Positions 38,112-45,000 of a stretch of 45,000 nucleotides of DNA are shown here, piece by piece. The DNA is taken from assembly GCA_963575745.1 (NCBI GenBank), contig CAUYUJ010020688.1:1-45000 (forward strand), given 5' to 3'. The position numbers and the translations under genes were made by a program. Positions within the stretch are counted from its first letter, which is position 1; every line of letters starts with the position of its first letter. The stretch is from Prorocentrum cordatum. Its lineage: Eukaryota > Sar > Dinophyceae > Prorocentrales > Prorocentraceae. The notes under the pieces were generated by a model. That model worked only from the letters and a program-made list of their open reading frames with translations. It was not told the DNA's origin and made no database searches.

Positions 38112-41100
38112 CCCAGTACAGCGTTTCGTAGCCCCATAGGAGCTCCGCCGAAGGCCCCAGTGCTGCCGCCCGCATGCGTCACCCACACCCAATTCGGCAC
38201 ACCCCTCACACGTTTTCGTGGCCCCATAGGGAGCTCCGCCGAAGGCCCCAGTGCTGCCGCCCGCATGCGTCACGCACACCCAATTCGGCACACCCCTCAC
38301 ACGTTTCGTGGCCCCATAGGGAGCTCCGCCGAAGGCCCAGTGCTGCCGCCCGCATGCGTCCCGCACACCAATTCGGCACACCCCTCACACGTTCGTGGCC
38401 CCATAGGGAGCTCCGCCGAAGGCCCCAGTGCTGCCGCCCGCATGCGTCACCCACACCCAATTCGGCACACCCCTCACACGTTTCGTGGCCCCATAGGGAG
38501 CTCCGCCGAAGGCCCCAGTGCTGCCGCCCGCATGCGTCCCACACCCATTTCGGCACACCCCTCACACGCTTCGTGGCCCCATAGGGAGCTCCGCCGAAGG
38601 CCCAGTGCTGCCGCCCGCATGCGTCGGCACACAGTGGCCCATAGTCCACCCCCCAGCAGTGCCGCCCGCATGCGTTTCGGCACACCCCTCACACGTTTCG
38701 TGGCTCCATAGAGCCTCCACCGAAGGCCCCAGTGCTGCCGCCCGCATGCGTCACCCACACCCAATTCGGCACACCCCTCACACGTTTCGTGGCCCCATAG
38801 GAGCTCCGCCGAAGGCTCCAGTGCTGCCGCCCGCATACGTCACCCACACCCAATTTCGGCACACCCCTCACACGTTTCGTGGCCCCATAGGAGCTCCGCC
38901 GAAGGCCCCAGTGCTGCCGCCCGCATGCGTCACCCACACCCAATTCGGCACACCCCTCACACGCTTCGTGCCCCATAGGAGCTCCGCCGAAGGCCCCCGT
39001 GTTGCCGCCAGCCTGCGCACGCACACCCAATTCGGCACACCCCTCACACGTTTCGTGGCCCCATAGGGAGCTCCGCCGAAGGCCCCAGTGCTGCCGCCCG
39101 CATTGCGTCCCCACACCCAATTCGGCACACCCCTCACACGTTTCGTGGCCCCATAGGGAGCTCCCCGAAGGCCCCAGCGCTGCAAGGCCACACCCCTCGC
39201 ACGTGCCCATGCCGCATGCGTCACCCACAACGGCCCCAGTCGCACACCCGCCGCCCGTCACACGTTTCGTCACGGCCCCATAGGGACCCCAGTAATTCGG
39301 CACACCCCTCACACGTTTCGTGTCCCCATAGGAGCTCCGCCGAAGGCCCCAGTGCTGCCGCCCGCATGCGTCACGCACACCCAATTCGGCACACCCCTCA
39401 CACGTTTCGTGGCCCCATAGGGAGCCCCACCGAAGGCCCCAGTGCTGCCGCCCGCATGCGTCCCGCACACCCAATTCGGCACACCCCTCACACGTTTCGT
39501 GGCCCCATAGGGAGCTCCACCGAAGGCCCCAGTGCTGCCGCCCGCATGCGTCACCACACACCCATCCGGCACACCCCTCACACGTTCGTGGCCCCATAGG
39601 AGCTCCGCGACCCAGTGCCCGCCGCATGCGTCACACACCAATCGGCACACCCTTCACACCTTTCGTGGCCCCATAAGAAGGTCCGCCGAAGGCCCCCCTC
39701 AGTGCTGCCGCCCGTGCTGCCGCCCGCATGCGTCACCCACACCCAATTCGGCACACCCCTCACACGTTCGTGGCCCCATAGGAGCTCCGCCGAAGGCCCA
39801 GTGCTGCCGCCCGCATGCGTCACCCACACCCAATTCGGCACACCCCTCACACGCTTCGTGGCCCCATAGGGAGCTCCGCCGAAGGCCCCAGTGCTGCCGC
39901 CCGCATGCGTCACGCACACCCAATTCGGCACACCCCTCACACTTTTCGTGGCCCCATAGGGAGCCCCGCCGAAGGCCCCAGTGCTGCCGCCCGCATGCGT
40001 CCCGCACACCCAATTCGGCACACCCCTCACACGTTTCGTGGCCCCATAGGGAGCCCCACCGAAGGCCCCAGTGCTGCCGCCCGCATGCGTCCCGCACGCC
40101 CAATTCGGCACACCCCTCACACGTTTCGTGGCCCATAGGGAGCCCCACCGAAGGCCCCAGTGCTGCCGCCCGCATGCGCCCCGCACGCCCAATTCGGCAC
40201 ACCCCTCACACGTTTCGTGGCCCCATAGGGAGCCCCACCGAAGGCCCCAGTGCTGCCGCCCGCATGCGTCACGCACACCCAATTCGGCACACCCCTCACA
40301 CGTTTCGTGGCCCCATAGGGAACCCCACCGAAGGCCCCAGTGCTGCCGCCCGCATGCGTCCCGCACACCCAATTCGGCACACCCCTCACACGTTTCGTGG
40401 CCCCATAGGGAGCCCCACCGAAGGCCCCAGTGCTGCCGCCCGCATGCGTCCCGCACACCCAATTCGGCACACCCCTCACACGTTTCGTGGCCCCATAGGG
40501 AGCCCCACCGAAGGCCCCAGTGCTGCCGCCCGCATGCGTCCCGCACACCCAATTCGGCACACCCCTCACACGTTTCGTGGCCCCATAGGGAGCTCCCACC
40601 GAAGGCCCCAGTGCTGCCGCCCGCATGCGTCCCGCACACCCAATTCGGCACACCCCTCACACGTTTCGTGGCCCCATAGGGAGCCCCACCGAAGGCCCCA
40701 GTGCTGCCGCCCGCATGCGTCCCGCACACCCAATTCGGCACACCCCTCACACGTTTCGTGGCCCCATAGGGAGCCCCCGAAGGCCCCAGTGCTGCCGCCC
40801 GCATGCGTCCCCACACCCAATTCGGCACACCCCTCACACGTTTCGTGGCCCCATAGGGAGCCCCACAGAAGGCCCCAGTGCTGCCGCCCGCATGCGTCCC
40901 GCACACCCAATTCGGCACACCCCTCACACGTTTCGTGGCCCCATAGGGAGCTCCACCGAAGGCCCCAGTGGCGGCGCTCACATGCGCATGCGTCCCGCAC
41001 ACCCATTTCGGCACATCCCTGACAGGTTTCGTGGCCCCATCATCCACCGGAGGCCCCAGTGGCGGCGCTCACATGCGTCACCCACACCCACCCAATTCGG

Positions 41101-41572
41101 CACACCCCTCACACGTTTCGTGGCCCCATAGGGAGCTCCACCGAAGGCCCCAGTGGCACCGCCCGCATGCGTCACCACCCGCACCCAATTCGGCACACCC
41201 CTCACACGTTTCGTGGCCCCATAGAGAGCTGCACCGAAGGCCCCAGTGGCGGCGCTCACATGCGTCCCCGCCACACATCCCAGTACACCTCTCACGCGCT
41301 TCGTGGCCCCATAGGGAGCTCCACCGAAGGCCCCAGTAGCGGCGCTTACATGCGTCTCCGCCACCCATCCCGGCCCCCCCCCCGCAGCAGCATCATGTTT
41401 CGGGGACCCATAGGGAGCTCCACTGGAGGCCCCAGTGGCGGCCCGCACATGCGTTTCCGCCACCCATGTCGGCACGCCCCGCGCGTGTTTCATGTCCCCA
41501 TAGGGAGCTTCGCCGAATGCCCCAGTGGCACCCATCTCGGCACACCCCTCACACGTTCCGTAGTCCTATGGG
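38112..41572 (+). repeat. ~90-bp tandem array, about 39 units
   Basis: The unit is the same as at 24103-25852, but most copies carry GTGCTGCCGCCCGCATGCGT and CACCCAATTCGGCAC. Units between about 38300 and 39800 have many small deletions, and 39150-39320 is scrambled. From about 40000 to 40970 units are nearly uniform (GTCCCGCACACCCAATTC type). The last ~600 bp match the last part of array 1 unit for unit, except that array 1 has one extra unit at about 25320-25415. Open frames up to 496 codons are by-products of the three-divisible period. Confidence 0.92.
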
Positions 41573-41647
41573 GAGTTCCATTGAAGATGAAACCCGCAGC
41601 TGCGGTACTGACAACTGCATATGGTTGGGTTCTTCGCCAGGCTAATT

Positions 41648-41965
41648 ATTTTTTTTCATTCTTGCGCCGAAGGGGGGCCCTCCACGGACGCGTCGACGTG
41701 CGCGGGAACTTCCCGGAGGGGCAGCCCCCTGAAGGGGCTGGCGAAGCACGGGGTGATCGACCGCTCCGACTTCGAGTGCCCACCAATCACAAGTTGCGGA
41801 CACATTCAGGACCAGGCATAAAGAAACCAATTGACAAGAGAGATGGGGAATGTGCTTGAGGGGGTCGGAGGCATGCGTTGGCGCGGCCTACGCTCGGCTG
41901 GGGCCGGGTCTGCGCGGAGCTCCTTGTTCACTCCGCTCATCGCTGCAACGGGGCGCGGGCGAAGC
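41648..41965. other. Right flank of the satellite unit
   Basis: T-rich for 15 bases, then GC-rich. Two frames are open (one ending at 41819, one at 41857), neither convincing. Confidence 0.35.
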
Positions 41966-41969
41966 CCCG

Positions 41970-42254
41970 CCAGATAACTTCTGGGCGCGTTCTGGTGAGT
42001 TGGCGGGGATGCAACAGGTGCATGCGGCTACTCAGGCTCCGTCAGTCCTCGTTAACGAGGCACAGATGGTCACCGTTCTTACCAGTCGGTTGGACATGCG
42101 CACCCCCGCCCATGCCTGCGAGTACCTCAGCGGGACACTTCAAAATCATATTTTGGACATGGCTGACCCGCAGGGGTGTGTCACTTGGGGTGTGGTCCCA
42201 CGACTCTTCGAGTTGTGGACCCACCGGTCATTTCAATTTCTTCGGTTCGGCTGA
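41970..42254 (+). CDS. Unrecognised coding-like piece 8
   Basis: The frame reads GELAGMQQVHAATQAPSVLV, then NEAQMVTVLTSRLDMRTPAH, then LSGTLQNHILDMADPQGCVT and VVPRLFELWTHRSFQFLRFG, ending TGA at 42252. Residues and codons look strongly protein-like; the open frame extends back to 41850. The protein-like reading continues at once in the -1 frame (42257 on). Family unknown. Confidence 0.45.
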   Translation, partial: PDNFWARSGELAGMQQVHAATQAPSVLVNEAQMVTVLTSRLDMRTPAHACEYLSGTLQNHILDMADPQGCVTWGVVPRLFELWTHRSFQFLRFG

Positions 42255-42462
42255 ACATGGAAGAACTACGGGCCAGATGTGCTGACATGGATGGAGACAT
42301 GGCTAAAAGTCAAATATTTATAAGACACCACGTGTGGAACGCATGGGAGGGTCGCTTTCGGCTTCCACCCCTGGGCGATGAGTCTTCTGTCGACCGCGCG
42401 TTTGCCGCGCAATTGGCACATGCTTCGCGTGCGTCGAACGTGCCGCGCGGCGACCCGCAATA
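42242..42462 (+). CDS. Unrecognised coding-like piece 9 (-1 frame to the previous)
   Basis: NMEELRARCADMDGDMAKSQ, then IFIRHHVWNAWEGRFRLPPL and SSVDRAFAAQLAHASRASNV, ending TAA at 42460. It overlaps the end of the preceding piece. A single-base change, sequencing error or frameshifting would join the two. Confidence 0.45.
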
Positions 42463-42499
42463 ATGGATGGCCATCTACGGGGGGATATGATGGACACCA

Positions 42500-43009
42500 T
42501 TTTCTCGGGTGTTTATCAACGTGGGGATTCTCGACGAATCTCTCCACGCCAGGACAGAGACATGTCGGCGAATGAGCATCTACCCCAACCGGCTTGTAGG
42601 TATCATTCGGCAAGAGACGCGCCAAATAGGACTTGCCTGGCGCGAACCGATTGGGGCGGAAGCATATCTCGCGGTGGTGGCGCATCTCGCGCGGATTCGG
42701 AATCCTCATTTAGCCGTCGGAGCGAATCTATTTGGAGCTGCCCCAGAAGACATGGCTTCTGCCCTCCACCCGCGTTTTGTGGCGGCCCTTGGGATGGCCT
42801 TGCATCGCCAACCTCACACGAAAATGGACATTGATCGGGGCAGCGTCTGTCCCGCGTGTCTGGACGCGGTCGAAGTTCCTTCGCTTGTGTGTCGGAGCGG
42901 CGCTGTCCGTCGCATCTTCCGTTGCCAATGCGCGACCACGTGGGCCCCCGCTCAGACGGGGCCCACTCCGATGCCCGGGCGGAGGGCGTGCCGAGCGTCC
43001 TCGCGGTAG
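42500..43009 (+). CDS. Unrecognised coding-like piece 10 with paired cysteines
   Basis: The frame is the same as that of 42242-42462, after stops at 42460 and 42484-42490. It reads LVGIIRQETRQIGLAWREPI, then LAVVAHLARIRNPHLAVGAN, then APEDMASALHPRFVAALGMA, and ends with CPAC and CQC 21 residues apart, a possible zinc ribbon, before a Pro/Arg-rich tail and TAG at 43007. The first ATG usable is 42545 or later (the frame is open from about 42491). A spliced join across 42463-42500 is possible. Family unknown. Confidence 0.45.
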   Translation, partial: FSRVFINVGILDESLHARTETCRRMSIYPNRLVGIIRQETRQIGLAWREPIGAEAYLAVVAHLARIRNPHLAVGANLFGAAPEDMASALHPRFVAALGMALHRQPHTKMDIDRGSVCPACLDAVEVPSLVCRSGAVRRIFRCQCATTWAPAQTGPTPMPGRRACRASSR

Positions 43010-44145
43010 GGACAGGCAACGGGGGCGATTCCGGTGCTGCCCTCGCGGGGGCCGCCAGGGCGCCGCTGCAGAGGGCTGAAGGGCCCCCGGGGGCAGATGG
43101 GGCCAAGATCAGCTAGACGCACGGCGTCCGACTCAAGAACAAGCAGGAGCTGCCGGACTTGAAACGGCTGGAGATCTAGGCATGGAACCAGGCGGGTAAT
43201 TTATGGAAGCTGCGACGCCGAGCGCCGCGCCCGCAACGTTGCCCGAACGCCAATCCGCGCGCAAGGCTGCGGGCGATCAGTGAGCTTCGATGGCGGCATT
43301 GGCCGCCCGACGATCCCGGGGCACGGGGCATGACTGGGCGATTCTCGCCCCGCCCATTTATGCAGCCGTCGCGGCGCAAGAAACAGGCGCCCAGTACCTG
43401 GTCGTAAGGCGCCCGTTGGCTGGAGATGCCTACGTTGACGAGTTGGGAATGCTCTTGCTGCTCCGGGCTCCTCTCTTGCTTTGCTCTGTCGCATTTCCCC
43501 TCCCTCTCACTTCTTCTTCCGGGTTGTCCCCGCCGCGTGGGTCAGTCTCATTCTGAGCGCTGGCGCACCCCGTTGGCGGTTTCGCATTGTTAGACTCTTT
43601 TTTTTGTCGCCTGTTGGTCGGGGTGGTGCGACCTTTGCGGTGGCGCGTACAGTCTCTCTTGTGCTGGGTGGCCCTTCATCTTTTGCTTGTGCTTTCACCT
43701 GCCTTCGTGGTGGCTCTTCGCGGCTTTGGTCGCGTTTGAGGCTGCTGTTTGAATGCTTGCGTCTTGGGCTGCACGTTGGCCATGCTCGCGCCTGTGACCA
43801 CCCATGTGCGCCGCCGCGTCTCGTGGTTGCTGCTCGCGGTCGCCCGCGTTCAGCTTTGTTTTGTTGTCCAAGGCTATGCCATCAGTGGCCGCGTGATCAT
43901 CCCTATCACGCAGACCTCTTGCACTTGTGGCAGTGTCGCCTGAGGTCGTTCTTGCCTGCTGGAATGTGGGTGTTTTGCTCTGTCGCGCAGTTTCCCTGCG
44001 CGTGAGCAGCGCCATCAAGTTGGCTGGTCTGGCAGCATTTCAGTATTTTTTCGGCGCCCTAGGCTTTCGTCAGCACTAGGCAGCTGTTTGCGCTTCAAGC
44101 TTCCCTTCGTCGAGCATTCGTTCAGCGGGTTCTTTGTCCGTTGCA
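43010..44145. other. No gene supported
   Basis: GC-rich to about 43330, then T/G-rich + strand DNA. The 174-codon frame at 43481-44005 is rich in Arg, Cys, Phe and Leu and looks like translated non-coding DNA. Confidence 0.4.
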
Positions 44146-44300
44146 CTTTGGCTTTGCACCGCTTCCTTCTCTTGTGGTGGTGCCTATTTGCATGGCCGTG
44201 ACTGTTTTTTTTCATTATGGCGCGTTCGATTAAGTTTTTCCGCAATCGGTGCCGACCGCGCCTGAGGCTCCTGTGCGCCGCCGAATTTGAACAAATGTGG
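44146..44300 (+). repeat. ~150-bp dispersed repeat, copy 2
   Basis: TTGGCTTTGCACCGCTTCCT, GCATGGCCGTGACTG, CATTATGGCGCGTTCGATTA and CCGACCGCGCCTGAGGCTCC match 31632-31795 in order. A GT run of 11 units follows at 44307-44329. Confidence 0.6.
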
Positions 44301-44329
44301 TGACTGGTGTGTGTGTGTGTGTGTGTGTG

Positions 44330-45000
44330 AGCGTGACTTGGCCTTCGAGGCTTGCCACAGCTGGATTTACGACCGCCACCCAGCCGTTGAACCCAGCAGC
44401 TCTGTTGGCCCGCAGCGTTGGCCACCCCAGTCGTGTGTCCCGAGCCATTCCCAGCCCTTGGTCACTTGGTATTCGATGCCTCTGGCTCTTTCAATCGGCA
44501 GCCTTTCACCGCCTTCGCTGTCGCCTGTCAGTGAGGACGGCATGCGGTGTTTCAGCCGCCGTCGTTGAACGGCGCCTGTTCTGGTCCACGAACCAACCTT
44601 GGAAGTTGATCAAGTATGTCAGCTGGTGATGTTTTGATGGTGCTCGCCTTTTGCAACTCCGGCCGACTCGGATGAAAAACACGCATTTCCAGCCGTTCAC
44701 AGCCTCGTCCCGCCTTGTGCTTGAGAGTCCTGCAGTTTGCAGTCTTCCTCCGCCCTTGGCCTTTGCTCAGGTGTAGGGATTCCCAGCAGTGATCCTACTC
44801 GCTATTTCGAAGGCCCTTTCGGAACCACCTCAGGAAACGTTGCGTATTCAAACGCCGAAGCACCTCCATATGTTTCAGTTTTTTTGGCCTTTCCGGAACG
44901 CCTCTTGGCCTTTTCTTTGGTGCCTTGGAAGTTTTTTTGGGCCTTTGTTGGGGTCTTTTCGAGGGCGTCTTGGGCGCGTAGGAAGGCATTTGAGGGCCTC
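44330..45000. other. No gene supported at the right end
   Basis: Mixed DNA. From 44870 to 45000 there is a diverged short repeat of TTGGCCTTT / TTTTTGGGCC words; its minus-strand frame reads Lys/Arg/Pro-rich (PKKTSKAPKKRPRG) and is probably a repeat shadow. Confidence 0.4.

Larger units (their letters stand above)
37879..41647 (+). mobile_element. Satellite-bearing unit, copy 2 (~3.8 kb)
   Basis: The left edge TTCCCAACCATCCTGTGGTG and right edge TTCTTCGCCAGGCTAATT are the same as in copy 1 at 23910-25935. CCCAACCAT is at 37882-37890 and ATGGTTGGG at 41621-41629. The outer flanks are unrelated to those of copy 1. It lies between coding-like DNA on both sides. A/T-rich bases occur at both borders (CAATTTTT left, AATTATTTT right), but no exact target-site duplication can be fixed. 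Confidence 0.55.

Noticed and set aside
39532-41047. Open frames of 496 (+) and 489 (-) codons
   Set aside because: Both lie wholly in the 90-bp array. A period divisible by three and high GC keep several frames open on both strands.
24103-41572. CRISPR-like arrays
   Set aside because: The ~90-bp units are contiguous and fully repeated, with no unique spacers, no cas genes and a eukaryotic context.

Overview
The window is nuclear DNA of a eukaryote, most probably a dinoflagellate or a close alveolate relative. Two signals carry this. (1) At 34281-34337 there is a head-to-tail run of partial copies of the dinoflagellate spliced leader, all ending in GGCTCAAG. This is the known footprint of trans-spliced mRNAs that were reverse-transcribed and put back into the genome. 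(2) At 32208-32266 there is a clean first exon of the cytosolic ribosomal protein uL11 (RPL12), followed by a GT donor. No bacterial-style operons, ribosome-binding sites, rRNA, tRNA or CRISPR array were seen. The species cannot be named from the sequence.

Layout. 1-13.4 kb: interleaved satellite-like families, mostly in + orientation. They are a 175-180-bp monomer family arranged in ordered four-monomer cassettes, a ~340-bp unit, a ~450-bp GC-rich unit and a ~260-bp dimeric tandem repeat. Cassettes and ~340-bp units end in the same hairpin module (AGCTCTACGAG, then CCGGCGGTAA / TTACCGCCGG). 7.71-10.64 kb: a ~2.93-kb segment with a probable protein gene (7836-10126). It sits inside one such hairpin, splitting it, with the 8-bp word CAAGGTTG on both sides. 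13.44-15.05 kb: a GC-rich core with no convincing gene. 15.06-23.5 kb: the same families in the opposite orientation, including a ~470-bp relative of the ~340-bp unit in about six copies. The first 23.5 kb is thus roughly an inverted arrangement around the core.

23.5-28.0 kb: foldback repeats, then a 2.0-kb unit holding a pentanucleotide tract and a ~90-bp tandem array, then 15-bp, 53-bp, 152-bp and 16-bp tandem repeats. 28.6-31.1 kb: a very long GAT-type trinucleotide tract. 31.1-34.3 kb: the uL11 exon, a second GAT tract, one open frame of unknown value and a GT microsatellite.

34.3-43.0 kb: the spliced-leader relics, then a GC-rich stretch of coding-like pieces that change frame. They may be small exons or a decayed gene, and two contain zinc-ribbon-like cysteine spacings. 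The stretch is interrupted at 37.88-41.65 kb by a second, larger copy of the satellite-bearing unit, with the same outer edges as the first. 43.0-45 kb holds no gene that I can support.

Only the uL11 exon is assigned to a known protein. The other coding candidates are unrecognised and are described by what can be seen. The window records repeat turnover, retroposition and insertion more than any gene pathway.
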